Under the pieces are notes generated by a model. It was not told where the DNA came from and did not search any database. It worked only from the letters and a program-made list of their open reading frames with translations. From Vibrio algarum (lineage in GTDB: Bacteria > Pseudomonadota > Gammaproteobacteria > Enterobacterales > Vibrionaceae): DNA of 64,000 nt. The stretch's first letter is position 1. Every line of letters starts with the position of its first letter. Below, one piece after another: positions 18,822 through 27,563 of the stretch. The translations under genes and the position numbers were made by a program. The DNA lies in NCBI RefSeq assembly GCF_028204155.1, contig NZ_JAQLOI010000001.1:1984001-2048000 (forward strand). Direction: 5' to 3'.

Positions 18822-19553
18822 ATGTCATTTCCATATAAAAATATCGTTATTTTAACAGGTGCTGGTATCTCCGCTGAATCTGGTATCAAAACATTCCGTG
18901 CACAGGATGGTCTTTGGGAAAATCATAGGATTGAAGATGTTGCAACGCCTGAGGGCTTTCATGCAAATCCTGATTTGGTCCAAGATTTTTATAATAAACG
19001 ACGTCAAAAACTTCAAAGTGAAGATATTAGGCCAAATTTGGCTCATATCGCTTTGGGGCGTTTAGAGGCAGAAATCGATGGTAAGGTAACGGTTATCACT
19101 CAGAATATTGACAATCTACATGAGCGAGGGGGAACCAAAAATATCATTCATATGCATGGTGAGCTTCTTAAAGCACGATGCTCAGAGTCTGGTCAGGTCG
19201 TAGAACACAAAGGTGATATAGAAACCGGTGAACTCTGCCACTGTTGTCAAATACCAGTACAAATGAGACCACATATTGTTTGGTTTGGGGAAATGCCGCT
19301 TCGTATGGGGGATATTTATTCGGCTTTAGAAGAAGTTGATTTGTTTATTTCGATAGGAACCTCAGGTGTAGTTTATCCTGCTGCTGGTTTTGTTCATGAT
19401 GCACGTATGCATGGTGCTCACACAATTGAGATTAATCTAGAGCCATCGGCTGTCGAGAGCGAATTTGAGGAAAAAAGATACGGGAATGCGAGTGTCGAAG
19501 TACCGAAACTAGTAGATGAGCTACTTACTCATATTGAAGCCAAAAGAGCTTAG
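18822..19553 (+). CDS. cobB: NAD-dependent protein deacylase, sirtuin CobB
   Basis: 243 residues, class III sirtuin. NAD motif GAGISAESGIKTFR (13-26), QNID 94-97, catalytic H112 in HMHGE, zinc cysteines in ARCSESG and CHCCQIP, then GTSGVVYPAAGF and NLEP. The Y57-x-x-R60 pair (FYNKR) marks enzymes that also remove succinyl and malonyl groups. It deacetylates lysines such as that of acetyl-CoA synthetase. It is slightly shorter at the N-terminus than long E. coli CobB. SD AAGGGA precedes the ATG. Single-gene unit. Confidence 0.93.
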   Translation: MSFPYKNIVILTGAGISAESGIKTFRAQDGLWENHRIEDVATPEGFHANPDLVQDFYNKRRQKLQSEDIRPNLAHIALGRLEAEIDGKVTVITQNIDNLHERGGTKNIIHMHGELLKARCSESGQVVEHKGDIETGELCHCCQIPVQMRPHIVWFGEMPLRMGDIYSALEEVDLFISIGTSGVVYPAAGFVHDARMHGAHTIEINLEPSAVESEFEEKRYGNASVEVPKLVDELLTHIEAKRA

Positions 19554-19571
19554 TATATTTTAACTATTAGA

Positions 19572-19591
19572 AAAGCGGCTTTCGCCGCTTT
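19572..19591. terminator. Bidirectional terminator between cobB and potD
   Basis: Stem AAAGCGGC / GCCGCTTT with TTTC loop between convergent genes. Confidence 0.85.
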
Positions 19592-19612
19592 AATTTGGTT
19601 CACAAAACCTTA

Positions 19613-20653
19613 TTACTGTTCAACTTTAAGCTTTTGGAAGTATTCTTCATAAAGTACGCTTGCTTCACCCACTTCATCCTGCCAAAAACCAGAATCCATC
19701 ACTTTTTGAGGTGGGAAGATATTAGTGTCTTGTGCAAACTCTTTAGGTAATAAGTCATAAGCCGATTTAACCGGAGTAGGGTAACCGATTTCTAAAGCTA
19801 TTTTTGCGGCATTTTCCGGGCGAAGTAGAAAGTCGATCATCTTATGTGCTGCGTCTACGTTTTGAGCGCCTGCTGGTATTGCCAAGCTATCCATCCAGAA
19901 AATCGTTCCTTTTTCTGGCCAGATAATATCGATATTTGCACCTTCCTCGCGTGCCATATAAGCGGAGCCGTTCCAAAGCATACCTACCGCTGTTTCGCCG
20001 GCTAAATATGGGTTAGCAGGGAAGTCGGAATTAAACACAAGTACATTTGGCATTAACTTTTTGAGTTCGTTATACGCGGCTTTAATTTCATCGGGATTGG
20101 TTGTGTTAGTAGAATAACCCAACCGTACCAATGCAATATGGAAAAACTCACGAGAGTCGTCCATCATCATTAGTTGGCCTTCCCATTTAGGATCCCAGAA
20201 GTCATCCCAGCTTTTAATTGAATCTTCATCCATCATATCGGTGTTTATACCAATACCGGTTGCACCCCAAATGTAAGGAATAGAATAAGAGTTATCAGGG
20301 TCAAACGACTTGTTAAGATAATTTTCGTCAAGATCTTTAAAGTGAGCTAGCTTGGATTTGTCTATCTCAGTCAACATATTTTCTTTACGCATTTTAGACA
20401 CGAAATAAGTTGAGGGCACAACTAAGTCATAGCCTTTACCTTGTGTCTTTAACTTGGCATACATAGTTTCATTTGACTCGTATGTTGAGTAAATAACCTT
20501 TATTCCAGTCTCTTTTGTGAAGTCTTCTAAGACGGAATTGGGAATGTATTCAGACCAGTTATAAAAATAGAGTTCATTATCTGCGGCATAAGCACTTACA
20601 GATAGTGTAGCGGCGCAAAGGGCGCTCGAAAAAATTTTAGACCAGTTATTCAT
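19613..20653 (-). CDS. potD: Spermidine/putrescine-binding periplasmic protein PotD
   Basis: 346 residues from the chosen ATG: signal peptide MNNWSKIFSSALCAATLSVSAYA, then mature DNELYFYNWSEYIP. It aligns with E. coli PotD throughout (YSTYESNETMYAKLKT, VPSTYFVSKMRKE, YSIPYIWGATGIG, WNGSAYMAREEG, FWMDSLAIPA, LRPENAAKIA, YEEYFQKLK). It delivers polyamines to PotBC. The open frame extends 37 codons further upstream, but those residues are not family-like; the SD GGA sits 7 nt before the chosen ATG and too close to the ATG one codon earlier. Last gene of potABCD, separated from potC by a hairpin leader. Confidence 0.94.
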   Translation of the reverse strand: MNNWSKIFSSALCAATLSVSAYAADNELYFYNWSEYIPNSVLEDFTKETGIKVIYSTYESNETMYAKLKTQGKGYDLVVPSTYFVSKMRKENMLTEIDKSKLAHFKDLDENYLNKSFDPDNSYSIPYIWGATGIGINTDMMDEDSIKSWDDFWDPKWEGQLMMMDDSREFFHIALVRLGYSTNTTNPDEIKAAYNELKKLMPNVLVFNSDFPANPYLAGETAVGMLWNGSAYMAREEGANIDIIWPEKGTIFWMDSLAIPAGAQNVDAAHKMIDFLLRPENAAKIALEIGYPTPVKSAYDLLPKEFAQDTNIFPPQKVMDSGFWQDEVGEASVLYEEYFQKLKVEQ

Positions 20654-20678
20654 CATTTTTCCAACTATGTTGATTGTA

Positions 20679-20707
20679 CTATTCAAAGAGCAATACTCTT
20701 TGAATAG
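20679..20707 (-). promoter_or_regulatory. Intercistronic stem-loop between potC and potD
   Basis: A perfect 12-bp inverted repeat (CTATTCAAAGAG / CTCTTTGAATAG) with a 5-nt loop, 26 nt upstream of the potD start. No U-run follows on the potD-sense strand, so it does not look like a terminator. It may stabilise or process the mRNA so that the binding protein is made in excess over the permease. Confidence 0.6.
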
Positions 20708-20750
20708 TGGTTTATCTAGTAGATCGTTCGCGCTGAATATTAAACGAAGT

Positions 20751-21545
20751 TTATAACTTTGCAATCGAATTAGATCTACTTAATTTTTCTCTAGCGATGG
20801 CTTGCGAAAGTATCACCATAACGAGTGACACCACAAGCATCAATGTGGCTAGAGCGTTCACCTCCGGAGAGATACCAACCTTGACCATTGAATATATCTT
20901 AAGCGGTAATATTTCGTAAGCAGGGCCGGTAACAAACGAACTTATAATCACGTCATCTAAAGATAGTGTAAAACTAAGTAGCCAACCACCTACGACAGCA
21001 GGCATTGCTAAAGGCAGTAGTATCTGTTTTAAGATGACCCATTCACCGGCACCAAGATCTTTTGCAGCTTCCAACATTTTAACATCGAAACCTTTTAAAC
21101 GGCTATAGACCGTGACAACGACAAACGGCAGGCAAAACGTTATATGCGCGATAAACAAGGTAACAAAGCCAAGTTGAGCACCAATAACTAAAAACAACGC
21201 TAATAAAGAGATAGCCATTACAATGTCTGGCGACATCATTACGATGAAAAGCAAACCATTTACCATGCGCTTGCCTTTAAAGCGGTAACGAAACAAAGCA
21301 ACAGCAGTTAAACTTCCTATTATCGTGGCGACGGTGGCGGAATACACAGCTATATTTATTGAGTGCCAAGCTGCTTGCATTAAACTGTCATTGTTCAACA
21401 ATGATTCATACCATTTTAGTGTCCATCCACCCCATTTCATACCAAATTTACTGGCATTAAATGAATTTAAAATAAGAACAATAATAGGCAGGTATAAGAA
21501 CAAGTACACTAAGCTAACAAAACTGAAGTTAATAATGCGTTTCAT
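20751..21545 (-). CDS. potC: Spermidine/putrescine ABC transporter permease PotC
   Basis: 264 residues, six hydrophobic helices. The ABC permease EAA loop reads EAAKDLGAGEWVILKQILLPLAMP (about 160-183). It contains SLDDVIISSFVTGP, typical of PotC. It pairs with PotB in the inner membrane. The start lies 2 nt after the potB stop (translational coupling likely). Confidence 0.94.
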   Translation of the reverse strand: MKRIINFSFVSLVYLFLYLPIIVLILNSFNASKFGMKWGGWTLKWYESLLNNDSLMQAAWHSINIAVYSATVATIIGSLTAVALFRYRFKGKRMVNGLLFIVMMSPDIVMAISLLALFLVIGAQLGFVTLFIAHITFCLPFVVVTVYSRLKGFDVKMLEAAKDLGAGEWVILKQILLPLAMPAVVGGWLLSFTLSLDDVIISSFVTGPAYEILPLKIYSMVKVGISPEVNALATLMLVVSLVMVILSQAIAREKLSRSNSIAKL

Positions 21546-21547
21546 CT

Positions 21548-22402
21548 TTACATTGTTCCTTTGCGGTTGATCATTTTTCCAACGCTATAGTAAACGTACA
21601 ACATTATTGCCATAGCCGCTGTTAACGCAATACTAGTAGCGGCACCAAACGGCCAATCTCGGCTATTCAGTACTTGGCTTTTTATAACGTTGCCGATCAA
21701 CAGATTTTTAGCTCCGCCTAGTAGGTCGGAAACGTAAAACATCCCAAGTGCGGGTAAAAGAACCAACAAGCAGCCACCAATAATACCCGGCATGGTAAGA
21801 GGTAGCGTTACCCGGAGAAAGGTCTGCAACTTATTTGCACCAAGATCTCTTGCCGCTTCAACATAGGTGTCATCCAATTTCTCAATGGCTGAGTACAAAG
21901 GCAAGATTATAAATGGTAAAAGGACGTAAACTAGACCTATCATCACGGCTGTCTCCGTATACATCAACCGGATCGGTTTTTCGATGATTTCTAGAGCGAG
22001 CAAACTTTTGTTTAGTATTCCTTGTGTCCCAAGCACAATTTTTAAGCCGTAGGTTCGTATCAAAGAGTTAGTCCAAAATGGAACGATAACTAAAAACAAC
22101 ATTAAAGGGCGCGCTTTAATTGGCATTTTCGCAACGATATAGGCAAATGGGTAACCGATAACGAGACACAGAGCCGTTGCAATAATGGCCATATAAAAAG
22201 AGTGGCTCAATACTTTCAAATACAACGGGTCGAATAAACGAGCATAATTATCGAGAGTAAAAGTCATCTCAATAAGATTCGCTTCATCTCTTGTAAGAAA
22301 ACTGGTAACGATAATCATAACGTTAGGTAACATTACAAATAGCGTTAACCAAATTACGATTAACGAAATAATCGCTTTTTGAAGGCTAATCTTGCTGTTC
22401 AT
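21548..22402 (-). CDS. potB: Spermidine/putrescine ABC transporter permease PotB
   Basis: 284 residues, six hydrophobic helices. EAA loop EAARDLGANKLQTFLRVTLPLTMPG; periplasmic stretch WTNSLIRTYGLKIVLG as in PotB. It overlaps the end of potA by 17 nt, as expected in a tight operon. Confidence 0.94.
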   Translation of the reverse strand: MNSKISLQKAIISLIVIWLTLFVMLPNVMIIVTSFLTRDEANLIEMTFTLDNYARLFDPLYLKVLSHSFYMAIIATALCLVIGYPFAYIVAKMPIKARPLMLFLVIVPFWTNSLIRTYGLKIVLGTQGILNKSLLALEIIEKPIRLMYTETAVMIGLVYVLLPFIILPLYSAIEKLDDTYVEAARDLGANKLQTFLRVTLPLTMPGIIGGCLLVLLPALGMFYVSDLLGGAKNLLIGNVIKSQVLNSRDWPFGAATSIALTAAMAIMLYVYYSVGKMINRKGTM

Positions 22403-23501
22403 CTTTTAATACCACTTCCCAACTTTCTACCCATGTAACAGCCACTTTTTGACCAAGAGAGTGATCAACATCAGGGTCATCTTCATTAAAAAACTCGCTA
22501 ACCATAACTCGTTCGCCGTTTACTAGTTCGACTACAGAATCTAATGTCATGCCTTTATATGTTCTTTCGCGTACATAACCAACAATCCCCTTAGACTCTG
22601 TTTCTTTAATTTCTTCTAGTCTTAAATCTTCCGGGCGCAACAGGATTTGTAGTTCTTCGTTAGGCGAAAACTCCTGTTCGTAATAAATAATGGATTCAAT
22701 GCCATCTATAGTTACTAGAACTCGTTTTTTATCGATACGTTTTACTGCTTTAGACTTAAATACGTTTATTTCGCCAATAAAACGGGCAACAAAAAGGTTT
22801 TTAGGTTCTTCGTAAATCTCTTTAGGAGTCCCATCTTGTTCGATCATCCCGTCACGCATTACGATTATTCGGTCTGACATGGAAAGAGCTTCTTCTTGGT
22901 CATGGGTGACAAAAATAAAGGTGATTCCAAGTTTGCGTTGTAGTTGCTTTAACTCGATTTGCATCTGCTTACGCAGTTTATAATCGAGTGCTGATAGCGA
23001 TTCATCTAGTAAAAGCACCTTAGGTTTGTTTACAACAGCGCGTGCAATAGCGACTCTCTGCTGTTGTCCTCCGGATAATTGCTGAGGTTCTCTATAAGCA
23101 AATTCCTCTAGCCTAACCATTCTTAAGGATTCTAAGACCCGTGGTTCTATTTCTGAGGCCGACACTTTTTGCATTCGAAGTCCAAACGCAACATTTTCAA
23201 ACACCGTCATGTGCGGAAATAGCGCGTAACTTTGAAAAACTGTATTGACCGGGCGCTTTTCTGAAGGTATTTCGGTTACAATGTCACGTTCAATGGAGAT
23301 GGTGCCAACATCTACTTGTTCAAAACCCGCGATAAGTCTGAGAACGGTTGTCTTACCGCAGCCGGAAGGGCCCAAAATAGTAAGAAACTCACCGTGATTC
23401 ACCTTTAAATCAAGATTATTTATGATTTGCTTCCCGTCAAAACTTTTAGAAATTCCGGTTAAGCTTACAACTGGTGTAGAGGGGGATATTATTTGATTCA
23501 A
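22386..23501 (-). CDS. potA: Spermidine/putrescine ABC transporter ATPase PotA
   Basis: 371 residues. Walker A GPSGCGKT 44-51, Q-loop Q90, signature LSGGQQQR 142-149, Walker B VLLLDE 162-167, H-loop FVTHDQEEAL; a C-terminal TOBE-type regulatory domain about 240-371 (LLRPEDLRL). Energises polyamine import and is the first gene of potABCD. Its 5' region (23502-23828) is shared with the divergent gene at 23829. Confidence 0.95.
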   Translation of the reverse strand: MNQIISPSTPVVSLTGISKSFDGKQIINNLDLKVNHGEFLTILGPSGCGKTTVLRLIAGFEQVDVGTISIERDIVTEIPSEKRPVNTVFQSYALFPHMTVFENVAFGLRMQKVSASEIEPRVLESLRMVRLEEFAYREPQQLSGGQQQRVAIARAVVNKPKVLLLDESLSALDYKLRKQMQIELKQLQRKLGITFIFVTHDQEEALSMSDRIIVMRDGMIEQDGTPKEIYEEPKNLFVARFIGEINVFKSKAVKRIDKKRVLVTIDGIESIIYYEQEFSPNEELQILLRPEDLRLEEIKETESKGIVGYVRERTYKGMTLDSVVELVNGERVMVSEFFNEDDPDVDHSLGQKVAVTWVESWEVVLKDEQQD

Positions 23502-23828
23502 CGCCTAATTTGCTCCGTAACATTGAAAAACGGTACTCTATCTGTCATACCTCTAATAGAAAAAATAGTTTAGAAGTGTTCAGCATAAATGTTGAGCGAA
23601 TAATAGTCTTCTATCTTAAAATTTCAAAGGCTTTTTAGCTCGAAAAATGACAATTTAATTACTAATATTATTTTGTTCATTTCTGTCTATTTTTGCGTAC
23701 GATCTTCACGTTAATAAACATAAACAAGTTAGTGTTTCAAGAATGTAAACTATTTCAGTATACTAACCGGCATATTTGCATTAACCAAGAGCGCCGTCGT
23801 TAGTTTAATACCGCGCTCGGAATGAAAA
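23502..23828. promoter_or_regulatory. Divergent intergenic region, potA / membrane protein gene
   Basis: 327 bp without a gene. A possible promoter for the rightward gene is TTCAAG (23736-23741), 17 nt, TATACT (23759-23764); the -35 match is weak. No clear polyamine- or FNR-type operator was recognised. Confidence 0.35.
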
Positions 23829-24740
23829 ATGACTAAAAACATAGAGAAAAACTTTAACTTGGGCGGTTCTATTGAAACGGCTTTAACAGGTAAGTATGAG
23901 CTAAAAGCGGGCGCAGTGCTTCAAGAAGCTTGGAAGTACACAGTAAAGAACTTTGTTTCGTTCTCTCCTGCAATTATTGCTCTTTTAATTGTTCAGGTTG
24001 CTATCTTCTATATCGCGTTAAAATTACAACTTGGCGATCCATCTATTATTTTACAAATGTTTCAAAATCCTGAAACATTTGATCAAAGCATAATAGAAGC
24101 GATTTTCATCGCAAACTTTAGTTACGAAGTCATCTCGGCGCCTATTTATGCAGGCGTATCACTGATGGCAATGAGCCATACGGCGGGATTGTTCACCAAA
24201 CCAAATCATATCCTTAAAGGATTAGCTTTTACGGTTCCGGTTATCCTCGCAACACTGATGAGCCTTATCATACAAGGTGTAGCAGGCATGCTATTGCCAA
24301 TGCTTTCAATGTATTTTTCGGTGGCATTTAGCAATGCGATACTATTGATATGCGAAAAACGTATACCTCCAATGCAGGCTCTCTTTCTGTCAATTCGTGC
24401 AGTCAATAAGAAACTTATTCCGCTCGGCGGCATTTATTTATTTCTAACTACGTTAATGTTTTTGTCAGCGATATTTTATGGATTTTTCCTTATTTTTACC
24501 TTGCCGTTTTTCTTCCACGCAAAAGGCATCATTTATCGCAATATGTTTGGTGTTTCATTGAAAATCATTGCTACCGATGAAGACCAACAAGAGCTCAATC
24601 GTAACCAAGATAAAGAGACTATCGGCGAAAACAGCAATATTGATAACAATGATGAACCCTATGAGGGCGGCCAAAATAAGCCGGATTCAGACAACGAGAC
24701 TTCTGGTCACAAGAAAGGTTCCGACACTTTTGATGCGTAA
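23829..24740 (+). CDS. Integral membrane protein encoded upstream of bax
   Basis: 303 residues: a cytoplasmic-looking N-terminus to about 40, then about six hydrophobic segments (about 43-65, 105-125, 137-160, 161-178, 200-222, 224-240), and a highly acidic, Asn/Asp-rich tail from about 252 (DEDQQELNRNQDKETIGENSNIDNND...). The layout resembles the Vibrio family annotated as a membrane protein 'gene in bax'. No catalytic motif is visible. The stop overlaps the bax start (ATGCGTAA), indicating translational coupling. A link to cell-wall remodelling is inference from neighbourhood only. Confidence 0.75.
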   Translation: MTKNIEKNFNLGGSIETALTGKYELKAGAVLQEAWKYTVKNFVSFSPAIIALLIVQVAIFYIALKLQLGDPSIILQMFQNPETFDQSIIEAIFIANFSYEVISAPIYAGVSLMAMSHTAGLFTKPNHILKGLAFTVPVILATLMSLIIQGVAGMLLPMLSMYFSVAFSNAILLICEKRIPPMQALFLSIRAVNKKLIPLGGIYLFLTTLMFLSAIFYGFFLIFTLPFFFHAKGIIYRNMFGVSLKIIATDEDQQELNRNQDKETIGENSNIDNNDEPYEGGQNKPDSDNETSGHKKGSDTFDA

Positions 24741-25527
24741 CTCATCTAGATGGCTGTTTATACTCACTATTGTTTTAGTAGCAGTAACAGTTTTAATAGC
24801 ACGACAGCAAAAATTAGGACTAGATCCTGATTTTGAAACGGTGGTCCTACCTACTAGCACGCCTGATTTTGCATCCATTTCTGATGTTAATGAAAAAAAA
24901 CAGGCGTTCTTTGATTTTTTAGGCCCTCAAATTCAGTTACAAAACCAATTAATATTGAAAGAACGAGAGCGCTTAATAAGTATTGAAAAGTCATTTCGAA
25001 CTGAGTCCCTTTCGTCCAACGATGTCGAATATATACGTAAACTTGGGGAGCGATATTACTCGAGCATACCAACCGAAGGCGTGACACAAGATTGGCTAAA
25101 TGAAATGCTAATAAAAGTGAATGTTTTGCCAAAAGCTCTTGTTCTTACCCAAGCGGCAAATGAATCGGCATGGGGGACGTCTCGCTTTGCAATTCAAGCC
25201 AATAATTATTTTGGTCAGTGGTGTTACAAAGCGGGATGTGGTCTAGTACCTCTTAAGCGACAGGAAGGAGCGACTCACGAAGTGGCTAAGTTCGATTCAG
25301 TAACCAAATCTGTGCATGGCTACTTTATGAATGTTAACCGCAATCGAGCATATGCCGCATTACGTAGCATCCGATCAGATTTAGCCACAAACGGAAAAGA
25401 CCTAACGAGCGTCGATACTGCTATGGCATTGACCCAGGGGTTGCTTAGTTACTCAGAACGAGGTCAGGATTATATTAATGACCTTCAGACGATGATTCGC
25501 GCTAACAATAAGTTCTGGATAGATTGA
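24733..25527 (+). CDS. bax: Bax-type glucosaminidase-domain protein
   Basis: 264 residues from the chosen ATG at 24733: single N-terminal membrane anchor (WLFILTIVLVAVTVLIA), then a glucosaminidase/lysozyme-like domain with ALVLTQAANESAWGTSRFAIQANNYFGQWCYKAGCG, FDSVTKSVHGYFMNVNRN and LLSYSERGQDYINDLQTMI. The Glu of NESAWG is the family's catalytic candidate. The frame is open from 24568, but the upstream part is a shadow of the preceding gene's tail. Probably a periplasmic, membrane-tethered peptidoglycan hydrolase. Confidence 0.85.
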   Translation: MRNSSRWLFILTIVLVAVTVLIARQQKLGLDPDFETVVLPTSTPDFASISDVNEKKQAFFDFLGPQIQLQNQLILKERERLISIEKSFRTESLSSNDVEYIRKLGERYYSSIPTEGVTQDWLNEMLIKVNVLPKALVLTQAANESAWGTSRFAIQANNYFGQWCYKAGCGLVPLKRQEGATHEVAKFDSVTKSVHGYFMNVNRNRAYAALRSIRSDLATNGKDLTSVDTAMALTQGLLSYSERGQDYINDLQTMIRANNKFWID

Positions 25528-25589
25528 TTGTTGAACAAATTTTGTCGCTCGGTCGACTTGAAAACCAATAATTGGATAAAAATAATAAT

Positions 25590-26252
25590 ATGAAAAATAA
25601 AACTATCTTGGCATTACTTTGTACAATGGGTGTAGCTAGTTTTGCACCGTCTCTCGCGGCACAAGAATATATGTTTACCTATTCAAAGTTATACTCTCAG
25701 CTAAAGAATAACGCGAAAGAAGGGCATGAAGATGTGAAAGTGGGGTTTTTCTTTACTAATGCAGATACCAAAAAGCTCTGTACTATTGAAAAAGCTTGGA
25801 TGGAAAAACAATCAAAGTACGAAGAACTGACCCCCGTTAATGGCAAAGAACTATTAGTGCCATTGGACAGTAATCTTAAATCAGCTAACCCTTTAGTCTT
25901 TGCCAAAACCCCCATGGATAAGCGATGCGATTTTTCTATGGTTGTAATGACTAAAGAACCACTTTCAAACAAAGTTTATTATAAAGATATTGAGAAACTA
26001 TTACCTCAAATGCAAAGCATGTTGGCTGACCTAGGCGGGATGTTTGCAAGTTGGTTTACTCCAGATGTTGAAGGTTTAACACTAGAATTTAGTGATCAAA
26101 GTGCTGGCATGGTGAATTTTTCAAATGGTTTATCGGTAGATATTGTAGACGGTAAGGCTAGAATTAGATTGTCAGACTTGAAACCTGGTGATTATATAGA
26201 ACTACCTGAGCCGACAACGAGAGTTCTACCTTGGTTACCTTCAGCCAACTAA
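25590..26252 (+). CDS. DUF2987-like periplasmic protein
   Basis: 220 residues from ATG 25590: signal peptide MKNKTILALLCTMGVASFAPSLAAQ, then QEYMFTYSKLYSQLKNNAKEGHEDVKVGFFF and a C-terminal half with DLGGMFASWFTPDVEGLTLEF. I recognise this from memory as DUF2987, a Vibrio-centred family of unknown function. An in-frame TTG lies 18 nt upstream but would extend the signal peptide with an unlikely lysine/asparagine lead. It follows bax by 62 nt and may share its transcript. Confidence 0.75.
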   Translation: MKNKTILALLCTMGVASFAPSLAAQEYMFTYSKLYSQLKNNAKEGHEDVKVGFFFTNADTKKLCTIEKAWMEKQSKYEELTPVNGKELLVPLDSNLKSANPLVFAKTPMDKRCDFSMVVMTKEPLSNKVYYKDIEKLLPQMQSMLADLGGMFASWFTPDVEGLTLEFSDQSAGMVNFSNGLSVDIVDGKARIRLSDLKPGDYIELPEPTTRVLPWLPSAN

Positions 26253-26370
26253 GTATAACAACACGTCACATGGGCTTGAAACGAACTGTTATCTTATAAA
26301 ATGTGAAGTTATTGATAGCAACTTATTCTATGTAAGGCTTGGTTGTTAATAGCTCTTATAAATTGCGTGT

Positions 26371-26398
26371 TTTCACTCTCTTCAAAACACAGTATAAT
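26371..26398 (+). promoter_or_regulatory. Candidate sigma-70 promoter upstream of ttcA
   Basis: TTTCAC (26371-26376), 16 nt, perfect TATAAT (26393-26398), followed by the GC-rich discriminator CCGCGCCC. Such discriminators usually mark growth-rate or stringent control. It would leave a leader of about 140 nt that includes an ACGTTTTC/GGAAACGT hairpin near 26441-26467. Confidence 0.5.
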
Positions 26399-26546
26399 CC
26401 GCGCCCAACTATATTTTTGAAAGACATGCCACCAAATAAGAACGTTTTCTTTTATTAGGGAAACGTGTTTACTATTTTAGTGGTGATCAAAAATAATTTC
26501 AGTAGAGAATAACCGTCGCTTAGAGCGATAGCATGAGAAATTTGTA

Positions 26547-27440
26547 ATGAATCAAATTGATACCAGAAAACAAACGTTAGAATTCAACAAACTCCAAAAA
26601 CGTTTGAGACGTAATGTTGGCAATGCCATTATCGACTACAACATGATCGAAGAAAACGATGTTGTGATGGCTTGCATTAGCGGGGGAAAAGATTCATTTG
26701 CAATGTTAGATATCTTGCTGAAACTCAAAAAAGCAGCTCCAATTAAATTTGATGTCGTTGCAGTAAACCTTGATCAAAAACAACCAGGATTCCCTGATCA
26801 TATTTTGCCTGAGTACTTTAAAAACCTCGAGATACCTTACTATATCGTAGACAAAGATACCTATTCTGTTGTTCAAGAGAAGATTGAAGAAGGTAAAACC
26901 ACGTGTGGTTTATGCTCTCGTTTACGCAGAGGTACTCTGTATTCATTTGCAGAAAAAATTGGAGCGACAAAGATTGCACTTGGCCACCATTTAGACGATA
27001 TCGTTGAAACCATGTTTTTGAATATGTTTCATGGCGCGCGTCTAAAAGCGATGCCACCAAAACTACGCTCTGATGATGGTAGGAATGTTGTTATACGCCC
27101 ATTAACCTACTGTAGAGAAAAAGATTTAATTCAATATGCTGACCATAAACAGTTCCCTATTATTCCATGTAACTTATGTGGTTCACAGGAAAACCTGCAA
27201 CGTCAGAGTATCAAAGCAATGCTGATAGATTGGGATAGAAAAACACCAGGGCGCGTTGAAAAGATATTCAAATCTATTCAGAACGTTAGCCCTAGTCAAT
27301 TGGCTGACAAATCACTATTTGATTTCGAGAACCTTCCTTTAGACAGAGAAGGGAAAAGAAAGGAATATGCTTTTGATGAAGCGCAGGTATCTTCTTCTAA
27401 TATTGATGAGTCAATGTTCATTGACGTTTCAAACATCTAA
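26547..27440 (+). CDS. ttcA: tRNA 2-thiocytidine(32) synthetase TtcA
   Basis: 297 residues. PP-loop ISGGKDS 44-50, iron-sulfur cysteines C120-xx-C123 (TTCGLCSRLRRG) and C208-xx-C211 (PCNLCGSQ), GHHLDDIVETMFLN. It thiolates C32 of some tRNAs using ATP and a [4Fe-4S] cluster. Convergent with uspE; ttcA, uspE and fnr cluster in other gammaproteobacteria too. Confidence 0.95.
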   Translation: MNQIDTRKQTLEFNKLQKRLRRNVGNAIIDYNMIEENDVVMACISGGKDSFAMLDILLKLKKAAPIKFDVVAVNLDQKQPGFPDHILPEYFKNLEIPYYIVDKDTYSVVQEKIEEGKTTCGLCSRLRRGTLYSFAEKIGATKIALGHHLDDIVETMFLNMFHGARLKAMPPKLRSDDGRNVVIRPLTYCREKDLIQYADHKQFPIIPCNLCGSQENLQRQSIKAMLIDWDRKTPGRVEKIFKSIQNVSPSQLADKSLFDFENLPLDREGKRKEYAFDEAQVSSSNIDESMFIDVSNI

Positions 27441-27523
27441 CAATAGGTAATTTACTTAGTAAAGAGCCAACAAATCTAGAAGACTTGCAGTTTAGTTATA
27501 AAGAAGTAGGTCTTAGGCAAAAT

Positions 27524-27554
27524 TCACAGCCACACAGAATATAAGTGGCTGTGA
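27524..27554. terminator. Bidirectional hairpin between ttcA and uspE
   Basis: Stem TCACAGCCAC / GTGGCTGTGA with 11-nt loop between convergent genes; short T-tracts on both sides. Confidence 0.65.
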
Positions 27555-27563
27555 TTAATAGTT

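Noticed and set aside
20654..20764. 37-codon N-terminal extension of potD
   Set aside because: Residues do not fit PotD; signal peptide and Shine-Dalgarno spacing support the internal ATG at 20653.
24568..24732. Upstream extension of bax
   Set aside because: It reads the acidic tail of the previous gene in another frame; composition is unlike Bax and the TM-anchor start at 24733 fits the family.
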